Source of the DNA: Lichenostomus cassidix
Lineage: Eukaryota; Chordata; Aves; Passeriformes; Meliphagidae
Length of the DNA stretch: 64,000 bases
Assembly (NCBI GenBank): GCA_008360975.2
Contig: CM039198.1
Span: 8,204,547 to 8,268,546, forward strand
Direction: 5' to 3'
In this document: in pieces, positions 37,369 to 51,100 of the stretch
Layout of the letters: every line of letters begins with the position of its first letter
Position numbering within the stretch: the first letter of the stretch is position 1
The notes under the pieces: model-generated
What the model was told of the DNA's origin: nothing
Seen by the model: only the letters and a program-made list of their open reading frames with translations
Databases searched by the model: none
Program-made: the position numbers and the translations under genes

Positions 37369-38988
37369 TTTATTTCTGAATGTCCATCAGTTCCCAGCAG
37401 GAGATACACCATGTGCAGGAGATATTACAATACACAGGATCTTCAAAAGATGAAAATCCAAGAGGAGATCAGCTGAGAATCCTCCCACAGTCTGAGATGA
37501 TCTTGCTGAGCAGGATTTTATAGAGGGCAACTTCAGAAATGCCACTTCCTTTTAGTGCCACTCACAGCTGCCATGACAGCAGCAAACATAGATCCATTTG
37601 TGTTTAGATTCCACTGCTCTCAGGTATTTTTGGGGAAAACCCTCTACATTTAAATCTCAGGGTAATGTCAGGAACCAAGTTCAAGCCAGTAAAGCAGTTG
37701 CTGGTGAAGTTGGCCTTCACACAGACTTAAAACTTGGGTGTAATGCAAATTCCTTGGAATAAACAGGCTTTAAGACAAGTATTTCAATATGAAACCCAAC
37801 AAAATTTATTATTTCCTTGCACCCAGCCATTTTAACAATTCTGCTTTTTTAGTACAGACAAGGAAGCCTTTTTCAGGTTTGAGAACAAAGAACTGAAATT
37901 ACAGAGGACTAATCTTGCTGGTGTGCCCAGTGAGAGCCATCACAAGTGTCCTCTCATCATTCCTCTTTATACTGATCTTCACTGTCATTCCCCCTAATAC
38001 TTATATTTCCATTAAAAGGTATATTATAGAGTCAAAACTGTATGCATAAAATTTAAAAAAAAAATCAAAGCACACTCCCAGATTTTCAGTGTTTCACAGA
38101 AATTATACATCCAAGTAAAAAACCAGATCAACAGGGCTGCTTCAGAATTTCAATGAGAAAAAAAAATAGTTTTTTCTACCATTTATTTATCAACTTCCTG
38201 ACCACAGAAATCTTTGATTGCAGTAAAAAACTACAGTAGTTGGCAAGACTATGCATGTATTTGTTACTTTATCTGTACTCTAATGCACACAGCTCCTCTT
38301 GGAAGTCTACAATTTAATATTCAGGGAGCACCAGTGGTCCTAGTTAACAGAAAAAGTCTTCACACTAAACTGGAAAAGATAATCCAAAAATAGCTATTGA
38401 GAGACTTCCTGAATATTAAATCAGTAGTAATTCAATAAAAAAAGTTCAAGTAAGTCCCAGTAGCCAAGCCCAGGTGTATTGCCCACTGATCAGGAGAATC
38501 TAACCCTCTCACCAGGTGTATTCCAGAGTAACACTTACCTTGCTCACTTAACTTAAGTCAGACTTTCTGCATCACATTAGTAACTGGAAAGACTGAAGAA
38601 TGAAACAGGGAACAGCAGCCCGGGGAGTCAGATCAAGGCATAGCCAAAAAGATTATCTGTACCTTTCAAACTGAAGAATTTTTAAAGAAAATTGAAAAAC
38701 AAAGAGCCCAATTTCTCTTCTCTGTAGAGCTCACTCTCTTCTTTGTAGCCTGTCCCTTTGGGACATGAAGACAAATCAGTTTCAAAATGCATCCAATTTA
38801 AGATGGTCCTTAAGCCACCGTTTGCAATGTTTATGCAAAAAGATGTGAAAACAAAGTGTACAAGAGTATGTTCACAGAGCTGGGCAATTCTAACTGTCTG
38901 TGAGGTTACAAAAGATGGAATTCCCCTTTCTCCTCTCCTCTTGCAGGGCTTCTCTCCTTCCACGTGAGCTCCCATCCCATCCCAGGAG
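37369..38988 (-). other. probable OGFOD3 3' UTR
   Basis: Follows the OGFOD3 stop codon on the minus strand. Minus-strand AATAAA signals lie at 38182-38187, 37805-37810 and 37369-37374. The last has a GT-rich TGGTATTTGTCTTTTGG downstream and looks well formed, but which signal is used cannot be decided from sequence. Confidence 0.4.
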
Positions 38989-39125
38989 TCAGCCCAGCAC
39001 TGGATCCCCGATGCCATGCTGCGGGTTGCAGGTGAAGGAGATGGTGATGGCAAAGCGAGTGCCCCACTGCACCTTCTCCACCCGATGGAGGTTCTCTGAT
39101 CCAGAGGTGAAAAACGACACCCGGC
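38989..39125 (-). CDS. OGFOD3: OGFOD3 last coding exon e (distal His, 2OG-binding Arg, stop)
   Basis: 137 bases including TGA. It encodes GRVSFFTSGSENLHRVEKVQ, then WGTRFAITISFTCNPQHGIG and DPVLG. The His of NLHRVEKV is the distal iron ligand and the Arg of GTRFAI the probable 2-oxoglutarate anchor. Acceptor CTTTGCAG|GC follows a pyrimidine tract. Confidence 0.97.
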
Positions 39126-42100
39126 CTGCAAAGACAAAGGGTTTGACCAGTGAATGCAGTTTGCCACTCAGCTGCAGCTCTCCCTGCACTGCTGAGCTGT
39201 TGTCCAGCTGTCCCCCAGTGACCTGAGAGCCCAGGTGATCACAGACAGACTGCTATGAGCTTACCCTGCACTCTGACAGCTTTTTACTGTTTAAAGCATC
39301 CATTAATCCTTTGTGCCACGAAGCTGGAGGTGTAAGTCCACTGTATCTTGTAATTTATAAAAGTCAGGAGGAAGCCAAGAACGTGGAAGGCAGTTCTTAG
39401 TTGCCTCAATTAAAAACAGAAAGCGCAACTCTAGTGACTGTCAGCAAAGTGTACTGATTTCCTCTCTGCTCCCCTTCCAGTTCAGGCTCTAACTTTAGAC
39501 CAGAGGAGGAGGAAGCACTACAGAGGTGGCAAAAAGCCTTCAGTGACAAAACCTCAGCAGGTTTACAAGCAGCTGTGGCAGCTTATCAGCATTGTAGCAA
39601 GTGTTTGCTCTTGCTTTCCGTGCCTGGTCTGACCACTCGCTGTCCAGACAGGTTACAAAGTCATGTATCAGCCATGTACAAATTCCCTTTCCTTACACAG
39701 AGCCACTCCATCGATGCATTGCTTTACAGATCCAAGTGCTCAGTGCTGTGCTTGCTGCTGCCCAAGCCTTGACCATCACCACCCTGCCCCAGGGCTCTGC
39801 AAGCCTCCAGTGGCACCAGGTGAAATGTGGTGACTGTGCTGATGACAGCAGGGGTACACTGCCACCCCACTCGATGAAACAGCAGAATGGAGCCCTCTGC
39901 ACTCCCCCATCATTGAACTGTTCTGGGAATGTACAGTTTGATGTTCAGTGAGTAACTCCGAACCGATGCGGCTCCGCAGGACTGCTCGAGTTCTCCTGAG
40001 GAAGCCAGAAATGCTCACCTGCACAGCTCCTTCATCCCTATACCATGTTTTTCCTACTCAGGCTTTCCCCCCACTGTTTAAAATAAAGTTTATTTAAAAG
40101 CTGATGCTTTTAAAGTCGGCACAACATCACCATGAACTATTCCAACCCTTACCCCTCTCCCACTGCAGAAATGGGCACCAGGCACATGGCTGGGTTTCCC
40201 TCCTAAAGGGATCCCAAAGACCCACAAGTTACTTTGCTTGCACACTCCTAAGCAGCACACATGGGAGATTTGGACAAAACTAGACTGGCTTTATGGGGCT
40301 GGCTTTACCCACTAATCCCTGAATCCCTTCCATGTTCAGCTGCAGCTCACATTGAATCCTTGAGCGGTTCAGAGTCGTTCACAATTGCCAAGCACAATTT
40401 CATCCCCTTCTGTGCATCCCCTGTGGCTGCACATCAGTAATGGGTAAAGTTACACATGTAAAGCAGAGATCCACTTGTGTGCACAGCTCATTTCCACCTC
40501 AGTGTCCTGCTTTTCTGGATGAAAGAAAGGCAACATGCTCCTGTCCTACCAGTGTTGCAATGAACAGTGCTGCCCTCAAGGATTTCATACAAAATCCCTG
40601 TGTAATGCATTTTTTTTCCTTTTAAACCATATTTCAATGGCATTAAAAAACTTTATTATCAGTCCCTCACCTCCTCACCCAAAGCTTTGCCTACACTGAC
40701 TTTCAAGCAGTTTTGTTTGATCTCTCACTAGAAGAAGTAGTAATTCAGAGTTAGACAAGGTTCAGTGTGTTAAGCCAGTTAAATTGATTTTTTTGGCTAT
40801 ACTGAATGTCTTTTAAGTTCTTTCTTTAATAAATATGTCATATATATGGTATCATCTGCTCCCATATCCATCAGCTGGGGTCTCTGGGTAACTGAACAAG
40901 GCTACAGTCAGTTTTCAAAGATGTTGTTTTTTCCTCACTTGGGAAGAATTCCTTTAAAACTTACTTTGCAAAATTTTTGATGCAAAAGCACACTCTTGCC
41001 ATGGTACATTATTTTCATCAGTATAAATGTTCAAAAAGAGGACAGAGAATGTTAGTTCCCATCGCATCTGACAAAAGCTTCAAGGGACATATGGCAATAT
41101 CCTCATCCAGATGATGGTCACTGGCAGTGACCATCCCTGGCAGTGACCAAAGCCAGGGAACTCCTAACAACCTCTTACACGAATAAGATCTTAATTGTGT
41201 TCGAGGTAACCACTTATTCTCCTGACTTCTTGAGAATCCATTTCTGCACTGATCCACAGGAATCATTATTTAAGAAGACATACAAGTGCCAGTCACAAGA
41301 TCCACTCAGTGAAGGAAGGGAATGGTAGCTGTGCCCTCATCTCCTCCCAGGGCAGGGCAGGAGCCACTCCTGCATGGACACAGTGCCAGGGAGGGATGCA
41401 GAGCAGGGCTGGGGAATGGAAAAGCTCTCACCACCACCCACTGCTGGTTGGAGGCACTGGGAAGACTGAGCTGCTGCTCAGAAGGAAATGGAGAGACTCA
41501 TCTGTTTGGTTAAAGGGAAGCAGGAACAGTTAATTTGGCACTGCTGATTTATTCAACATCTTTCCTCTTACACACTGACAGCTTCGACTGTCTGCCTAAC
41601 GTTTATCAGCTCTAAATGTTACTCAGGAAAGAAGGAAAAACTGCATCTCATCTGCTGAATGACATCCAGACAGAAGCACTGCCAGGGAAACTGCACAACA
41701 GTTGTGTTCTCCTCCTTGTCATCTGTTAAGGATGAATCACAAATTCATTCTCATGCAGAGTGTCCAAGAAAACCCATCATATCATTAGGCAAATAAACTG
41801 ATAATAATGTTTTCTGCAATCACACTGTAAAATTTATTTAACAGATATACTTATTCAATTACTTATTTAAAAAAAGGTTTGAATGGGGAGAATTTAAGCA
41901 AGTCCTTTAAGGAAACCCCACAAAAGGAACATGGAATGACAGTGTCTGCAAGTGCCCTGATCTGGGGTGAAGAGAGGGCACAAGCTTCTCTGAACAATTT
42001 TACTACATATATGTCAAGCACTGAAGTATAAAAACCCTATGGCCTAAAAATAAAACCCCAACCAAAAAACTACCTGCCATGGGTATCAAAGCCTAGCTAC

Positions 42101-45100
42101 AAACTTGTCCCAAATTTAGTTACCAGACAAAATTAATCGTTGTTATAAATGGAATCACTGATTCACATAGTGAAGTCTCCCACAGCCAGCTTGTAATTTG
42201 TAGTACTCACAAAAAAGGTTTCTACTTTAAATTCAGAAGGGCCTGGAAAACTTCCAAATTACAGTTTTTATAGAAAATTAATGAACTTATTTATTTCCTG
42301 CTAAAAGTACATGAATGTTTTTAGACATCAGCTAATCCCTGAAGAGAAGAATCCCTGTCTTCTCTCCCACCAGCACAGTTGGTTGCTCAAAATCACAGCA
42401 GTTTCCATCCTGTGTGAAGGTGTGACAGCCTTGGGGAGTATTTAGACTGACCTGCACTCCCAGGTACCCATTGCTTCATGGGCCCAATTCAAATGGTGTT
42501 TCATTTAATGCCATCGTTAACCTGTCACCAAGCACCATTAGAATACAAAACCTGCCTGGAACACAGTCATTCTTCCATAGATAACAAAACAAAAAGCAAG
42601 TTCTACAGAGAAATAAAGAGCTATTTTCTGTCTTTTTGACATGACTGCAACTGATCCTCCTTTTCCTACATCTCTTTGCAATCACCTCACCAGTCCCTGG
42701 CACAACTTGTGATGAGTATTGCAAATCAGTAAGAACTGCTGTCCTTTGCACACTGGTTTGTACTGCAGCTGCTAATGCTGGCTCCATTTGCTCTTCACCA
42801 GGACTGACAGCTACTTCTGTGGATTTTTTAAAAATTATTCTCAGCTTTCAGTTGATACTGATTTAACTTCAAGATGTGCTCCAGTTTTACTGATTGGAGC
42901 AAAACTGAAGCTAGGATTGGCAGAAGATTATCATGATCTAGACTGAATCTGGATGATGTGGATTGAATACAGAGAAAGAAGAGACTGTCTGTATGGGAGA
43001 GGGGGGATATCCACTATTCCATGATACAAGAAAGATTACTAAATATGTGCTTTAAACACATTTTTCCCACCTTTTGTTAACGCTGCTGTGGGCCTCTTGA
43101 ACCTGGAAATCTTACTTTTCATGTCACTGCACTTTCTGTCACTGTGCTGCATTTCCTCAGCCTTTAGTAGTGAATTATTCAAACCTGTTTCTTTCAACAG
43201 CCCAGTAACAGAAGAATAAGACAGATTCCCACCAATTTAACTTGGAATACTGCACCAATTCTCATAGTTACAGGATGTGAGACTCATGTGATATTGAACC
43301 ACTACAATAAAGCTACACTTACCCAGTGAATGCACCCACAGACTCCTGGGTGAAATGGGAAATGAGAAAACCTCGTGTGCATCCCAAAATGTCTGTTTTT
43401 CCCTACCTGAGCAGAAAACAGCACAGGCTTTGAGTTTCCATCTTAAACAGAGAATAATCCAAGTTTCTAAATACCTTATACCTTCAAATCAAATATTTCA
43501 CACTTTCAGAAACACACACTTCTGACAGCTGTGAGAATATGCTAAGTTTGATATTAAAGGGTCACATTTCACTGCCCAATGTACAGAATTCATTTTGCCC
43601 CACTGATTATTTTCTTCCTGAAACACACAGAAGTGATTGTGACCTTTCCTTCTACCTTTGTATAATAAATGACTTGTATGAAGAACAAATTCCCTTGTAA
43701 GCTGAAAATAAGAGCAGCAAAGCTGACCTTCAAACCAAGAAATGCACATGCAAATAAGGAACACAGAAGCAGTACTGAGATTTCATTCCAACAGCAGAGT
43801 TTCATCTGCACTTCATGATCAAGTAAAGTCTGTGACCTAATATTTCCAGACCCCAAATTCACACAGGGCTCTTTCAAAATGATGAAATTTTAAAGTATGA
43901 AATTTTAAAGTATGAGACTTTAAACACTGACAAGTTTAGCAGCAGCAGAAAATATACCAATTTTGTAAATGAAAAAGGAGTGCCTTGATGTCTGCCTTTT
44001 ATTCTTAATCCTCCTGTATCTCTTGTAGATAACTAAAACATGTCTTGGACCAGCAAAAAGAGTTGATGTTAAAAGGGTTTCATTTTGAAGGACCTCATTC
44101 AAAATGTTCTCTATTTCTTGTAGTCTCTCAAACAGAGCCAACCCTGGTGTGAAGGGTGGAAAAGGTATGACAATTTTGGAAATAGAATTTCCGTATATAT
44201 TTAAAAGGAACAGATACTACTTTGGTTTTCTTTCTTTCTCACCAAAAAATGGTTTTTTTTCAAAGTGGTATTTCCTTTGGCACTAAGAATTCTCTTCCTC
44301 ATGGTACAGTGAGTTTCTTGCAGCAGAGAAGAGGTCCTGACTGAGGTCAAAAGACATATATTTCTGAAGCCCATCAGGGCACAAGAAAGATGTGTTCCTT
44401 CATGCCACGTTTGGTTATGAATTAGCCAAAGGTCTGTACACTTGTACTGGCACTGACTTGTTCATTTCTGTTAAAAAGAAAATAATCTCAAGAGCCTCAA
44501 GGTTAATAAATTATATTTCATTCTTCAAGCTAATGTTTGCTGACAACCAAACTAGGGGATGGTAAAGTCCATCCTACAAATCAGAGAGTCTTTCACTCAA
44601 ATATGTGACAGTCAGGATTTACAGACTTCTTAAGTAATCCACAAGTGATATACACTGAGGAAGTGAAAAGCACTTGACTTTAGGCTCCACTCCTAGAACA
44701 GTTCTGCCTGTCCCCAGCTGCCTGGCTGACACTGATCCTCACCAGTAAAGAGCTGCAAATGCATCTGAAGCAGCAGAGGGACTTGCCCAGGCAACACTTT
44801 GAAACCCAGGACATCCCACAAAGTTTTATTTTTAATTGCTTTTTCTTGTATTTCTAATTATGCTTTTCTGCTCTGCTGCATCACCAACAATGGGTTTCTG
44901 CTCCCCACTGACACCTGAGCAAATTGCTGCTCACACAAAAAGAACATTTTGCTCATTTTGCACACAGCATCAGCTCCCCAAAATGCAGGCTAAGTGTGAG
45001 ACAATAAGAAATGCCAGGTTTTAGGATTGCAATGGCATTAGCAAGACAGAGAAGGTAAATTAACTGTCAAACACTAAAACTGAACCAGTGATTATGAGAG

Positions 45101-48100
45101 TCATCTCTAAAAAAGCCTGGATCTCTTAAATGAGAAGCATGAAAGCTTATCAACATGTGGTTTTAGAAGTTGAGCTGGAGTGACAAGAGAAACACAAAGG
45201 ATCAAAACAGGCATAAAACAAAACAAAGAAACAAAAGCCAAAAAGACAGAAGGAGAGAAAAAACACTGCAGAGGAACATTCTGAACATGAAAAATGCATC
45301 AGCTTGTACCAGCAACAGAAAACAGCCTGGGGTTATTCTGTTAAAAAAAATATCTGTACTTCATCAGCTTCCTCTTCTTCCCCCAAAAAGCCATCAAGAC
45401 CTTGCAGCAGAAAACCTGAAAATTAACTGAAGGGGCTGAATGGAAACAATTTCACAGTTACAGACTTTTGGAAATTAAGTCAGGGGTACTTTGCACAGTA
45501 TAGCCAGGCTGAGTGCCCCTGAACTGAGGAGACAGCTCTCCTCACCTACCCAGAAATCAGATAGGATTTCTACAGCTATAAAGACCTGGTAATCTTAGAA
45601 TTGCATCTGGAAACGAAATAGTTTGATGTGTTGCCTTTCCAAATACTGGCAGCAGCATTTTGCAATAGATTATGCTTTCAGTTTAGGGTTTATTTCCAAT
45701 TGTAAAAGCCAAAATAATCAAACATAAAATTCTTGATAGCAAACGCAGAATGCAGGTAATCTCAGAGTTTATCTAAACCACCATCACTGCAGGTGAGTGG
45801 ATCACTATGATCCATAAGTCAAAAAACATCCATCCCACTTTGCAGGCAGCAACAGTCCACAGTCAAGTTCTGCTTGGGGTAATGCCTGTCAGCAGACAAT
45901 TACTGAGGCTCTCTAAATGAGTCAATTTCCGTCTTTTCTGTCTTGAAAAAAATAGAACACAGCAGGAATATAAAATTATCCTTTTTTTTTCCCTGCAGAA
46001 GCATGACTGATCTTGTGTTATAAAAGGTAACACTGCTGGAAGCTCAGGACTCACCTGCCAGACAGATGAGTTCAGGCTGAGCTCCTCTCTAGGCAGAGTA
46101 ATTCTAGTTCCAAATTATCCACTTATTAGAAAAGTCTCAAACCAGCCTCAAAGGCTGTCAATTATTTATACCTGACAGCCATCAGAAGGTTCATCCCTGT
46201 CAGACCTCCTGGAAGTCTGACAAGTCCTGGAAGTCCTCCCAAGTAATCACAGTTTATCATGCTCCAGCAGGTCAGCAGAGCTGTGCCAATCCATCACCCT
46301 CACAGCCAGCCCCAGCCATTACAGGGTATTAATCCCCACCCTGAGCAGCAAAGGAATTTCAGGCCAGTCTAAAATAAACTGCTTTAATTTGGATTTGCTG
46401 CAGTCACAGTTAGTTCTGCTCTTGCTGCACAGTGACCTGCTAAGCTATCAGAATTGGCCATTGGTTCTAAACCCTTCAGCTTTCAAGGAAGTCACTTACT
46501 GTGGCTTAACACCAAATATTACAAACTGTGGCAACATTTTAACTTATTTTAATCTTCACTTTTTACATCATCAATCTGAACACAAAATGCTACATTAAAC
46601 CACATTATTCCTGCTGACACAAAACAGCCCCACACCACCTGCCAGCCCAGCCAGTCAATAAATGGCAAACCTGAGCAAAGCTGGGCTCATACCTGCTCGG
46701 GGCTCCACTGTCTTGTTGGAATCTGAATCCATGAACACAAACCGTCCACCCCCGAAGTCTTCACTGTAGTCAGAGAGATACAGCAGAGAAGTGTAGTCAA
46801 AAGAGCCATAAGTCACCTGGTGGAGAAGCCAAAAACACCATAAATTAACAAATTCTTTATCTCATCTCTGCAGAGCACAGCTAAGTAAGCAGATTGATCT
46901 GGTGGGTTTTTCTAGTTTTCCATTTTTCATGTATTTAGTAAAGGGGTCTTTGAAAAGCAAGAACACTATTTTCTAGAAATTATCTATGTTTATTAGTCTA
47001 TTCTATTGTGTTTACACATACAAGACTAGCATGTTATGTTTATTATTTCTATTTTACATTTTCCATAATTAGTAAAATGCTCCCATTGATTTCTATCATC
47101 CAAGAGCAAAAACCAGTGTAGTGTCAGAAGTACATTTTATCAAAAAGACAGGATTTATATTACTCCAAGATAAAACTTCACCAGAAGGTTAATAAGCTGA
47201 AGACTTGCCCTTGACTAATGATTTCCACCCATTACCTAATTTTGGTTTCTGGATACCTCACTTTCTACTCCTTCACCAGCTACCACACAGGAGATTCACA
47301 GTAACAGTAAATTAAAACTTCCAAGGAAACACACATTTGCTGGAGGAGCTTCTACTCTTTTCCATACAGGTTTTGTTTAAAACCCTTCAAATGTGACTAA
47401 GTCTCTGCTTCTTCTCAGCCTACAGACCAAACACCCCATTTTTAAGTGTAACAAGGTGATTTTTCCTTCCTTTTAAAGCATTATTTTTGGTTGATATGTA
47501 CACTGAAGTTGGAGAAAAGAAATACTATATGCTAATGCCCAGAGTTAAGCTATCTAAATATTTAACACTGAGCTTAGCTGATTCTGGTAATATTTCCTTT
47601 CATATCTACATGTCACCAGCAACTAAAAAAAATACTGGAAATCAACGTCTGTATTCTCCAATTTCTTTGTGTATCACAACTCAAAAGTTCAGCATTACAC
47701 TGTCAAACAGTGAAATGTGCAGCACAGTAGTACTGTATAAATATACAGCATTTGCAGAGTGTTTTGAGTGACCTGGTGACTGTCAGAGGTAGGTGCTACT
47801 TCCAAACTTAGAAGTTTTCTAAATATTTTCAGTTATGATTAAGTTGTACTCATTAGTGCCAGTTAAATTTTGGCTTGGGAGCAATTGCACACATTTTTCT
47901 GTAAGGACAGTGACCAAAGAGAACAGAACAGCAGATGGAAGACATTTTCATTCATACTCATGTTGTTATTTTGATCAGAAGGGCTTAAAGGAAAAAAGCC
48001 AGATCTGGTGATATGCTGCCCTGCACAGCCTGAATCACAAAAATGAGAGAAATATTACAGTGACCCCCTTCTCCCCGTATTTTCCCAAACCTTGGTAGCA

Positions 48101-51100
48101 ATACAAGGCAATAAATGGGAATTAATGACCAAGTGCTAGTGCAGCACCTCCAAGCAGCCATTCTACAGCCCTTCTCATGCAAATCAGCTTTGCAAAGCTA
48201 TTTTCCCCTTCCTTGACGTGGTGATAAAACTTCCAGTCGATTTAAGGATTTAAGGAAGTCTCCAGCCAGCAAAGGCATTAGCACAGTGAAGAAGTTCATT
48301 CAACTTATTTATTCAGAAGTTCATTCAACAAGTTTAAATGTATGAGAATTGTTTTTACCAACTCTTCAGTGGAGCAGCAATCTTTGCTCCCTTTGCACTC
48401 TCCCTTCTCTCCAAGGTGGCTCTACCAATTCTGAACTTTTAAGAGCTGACTACAAAGCATTTTAGCCTAACCAAACACATCTGATTTCTACAGATTACTA
48501 ATTTGGGGAATTCAGTGTGCAAGGGAAAATGACTTTTCTATTCCTATCCTTATTCATTACTGACTCTTAGAAGTGGCCAGGCCTGAGAAATGCAACTCCA
48601 TGGAAAGGAGGCATTAAATTATACTCAATTATTTAACATGCTAGAAGTCCCTCCATGTATATCAAACATTTGTTACCCTGGTAATGATTTCCAGTACCAG
48701 AGAGGTTAATAATTAAACCAGAAGTTCAAACAATGTGAGAAAAGCTGTCATTAACAGCAGGTGATAAACCATGCAGCCACTCAGCTGCAAATCAAATTTC
48801 TACAGCTCCCTGTAAACAACTCAAGAGAAAAAAATGCAGATATTTCCATTCTGCCTGGTATGTCATATGGTTAATGTGCTCTTCTTGAACACTCTTTATC
48901 CAAAAAGTCAAACAGAGTTAATATTTAATGGTAGATGCTCATAATGATGTTTACATGACACTTCTTTTAAGGCTATTATTATAAATAGAACTAATTGACA
49001 GAATTAGCCAGCTGCATTTTGCAGTGGTTTTTTGAGGGACACATTTATATAAAACTAAATAGTTGCAGGACCATGCAAGAGGTTTGCAATTACTGAGGAT
49101 ATTTAGGACAGCATCCTCTGCTTTCCACTTTCCAATCAGCATTGGTCCAGCACGCAGAAAAAAAAAGTCAAAACTGCTCTTTTCCTGTAAGACTTCAACT
49201 ACCTCTGTGTAGATAATCACAAAAATAGCCTTGATAGCTACTTGCAGTGTTCTATTTGTTAGCAGTATCTATTTAGTAGACAGTGTAAGAGCAAACAGCA
49301 CATCTCTGAATTACAAACTGAGCTGAGGTGATGGGTTTGAGCAGACATTAGAATTAACCTCCTCAGTTTTCAAAGATGATGCTGTCCCAGGGCAGCAATA
49401 GGATCTTTTGATGTAATTTATTAAATGTGTGACAATAGAGGGGAAGAAGAGACTGCTAGAAGAGAAAGCAGCTGCTCTCAGTGACAGAGAGGACTACAGA
49501 TACAGGGAAGGGCTGGGGAGATGCACAGCACATTGCAGGTAAGGAGACTTCAAGGTTTGGCTTTTATGATTCCTACCTATGAATACATGGGGATGGGAGG
49601 AGAAAAAACTGGGAGGAGGAAAAAAATAGGTATAAACTGATCACGGGCATGTTTAGGCTAAAAAAAAAAAACCCAACCAATTTTGGGAAAATGTGCACTG
49701 AAGTGCTGGAATAGCTCTGATAGAAGAAATTCAAGGAAAACAAACCCAAAACCATCTTATGGCAGAACCTGACCATTCTGTGAAGGATGACAGAATCCTT
49801 GCCCAGGCAGGGGAATGCACCAATCTAAGTCCCACACTGCTTCTATCAGAGAAAACTGTAAGGCTGTACTGCTGACAGTGTTACATGTGCAACAGCAACT
49901 CCATTATAAATCAGATATTTGACATTTGGAAGCCTCAGTTCCAAACAAATTCCATCCAAGATGAAACTCCACATCATAAACCAACACTCTCTTTATTTGA
50001 TTTAGATGCTTATAAATTCAACAAGTTTAAATGAGTCATTCGGATGATTTCAGGGTTTCCATTCCTGCGTAACTACAAACCAAATAAATTTTGGAAAAAA
50101 AAACAAAGCCTCAGACACAATAAATCTGTACTAGTTCATTATGCAGTTAAAAATCTTCAAGGAGATTCAGATTGGGAAATATAACTGCAGTAGATTTAGC
50201 AACATAAGGAAAAAGGCAAGAGGAATATTCATGTGTTCCAAGAATCCACATCTTTTTAACAACAATGCCACCCTGAAACAGAAAATATAGTGAACTCCTT
50301 TTTCAAAAGCTTCATTTTACCTTTCTTTTGGAAAGGGGCAAGGAAAAAATCCTGATGTCTTCTAGGAATGACCTTCATTGTTAAATTACACAGAAATACC
50401 TAAAGTGACTAGTTTATTCCAAGGAGAAAGCATAAATAATGATACAATACGAAATCGTCTAACAAACTAGCAAGTTTTATTGATCTTCAACTTCTCAGTA
50501 TTCACACTTGCTTTGGAGGCCACAAAAGAACATCATTGCTCTTTTCTGGGAAGCACTACCTACCTCAGCTCAATAGCAATGTCTTTTTTTCCTTGCTTTC
50601 AGCTGCAGTCTGGGAGGGCTAAGTGCAACAGTTTGCTGGAGAAAGTGAAATACAAAGCCAGGCTGACTGCACTGAAGGCAACCTGTGAAGCTCAACACCT
50701 CCATCCTATTTAGTCTCTGCTCAAACTACTTGTGATTATGAAAAAGGTGTTTGGTAACTGCTCCAACTGGGATAATTCTCTTCAGAGAGACAGAATTATT
50801 TAGGTTGTGTAAAAGACCTCCAAGATCACCAAGTTCAACCACTGTCATCAATCAGACAACCCAATTATTCAGTATAGACTCTACTAAGGTCTAAATTATG
50901 CATTCTAAGTTTAGGAGAGCACGTTTTCTGCTTGTTTTGTTTTTTGAAGCGTGAGATGGGTTAGAAAAAGCCAAGGCAAATCAATTGATGTATCTGCTCC
51001 CTGAACAGTCAGGCTGCAAGATAAATAAAACATGGACTAAACAGAAGGATAAAAACAGGAAAACATTCAGCCTGCTGTCCATCACACTCAGGCACTCTCA

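Larger units (their letters stand above)
39126..46692 (-). other. OGFOD3 intron, about 7.6 kb
   Basis: GT-AG intron between exons d and e, the largest complete intron in the window. It contains a short palindrome (41113-41135) and a 15-bp tandem duplication (43882-43911). A small CpG-bearing patch at about 39955-39985 stands out slightly from its AT-rich surroundings. No nested gene recognised. Confidence 0.85.
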
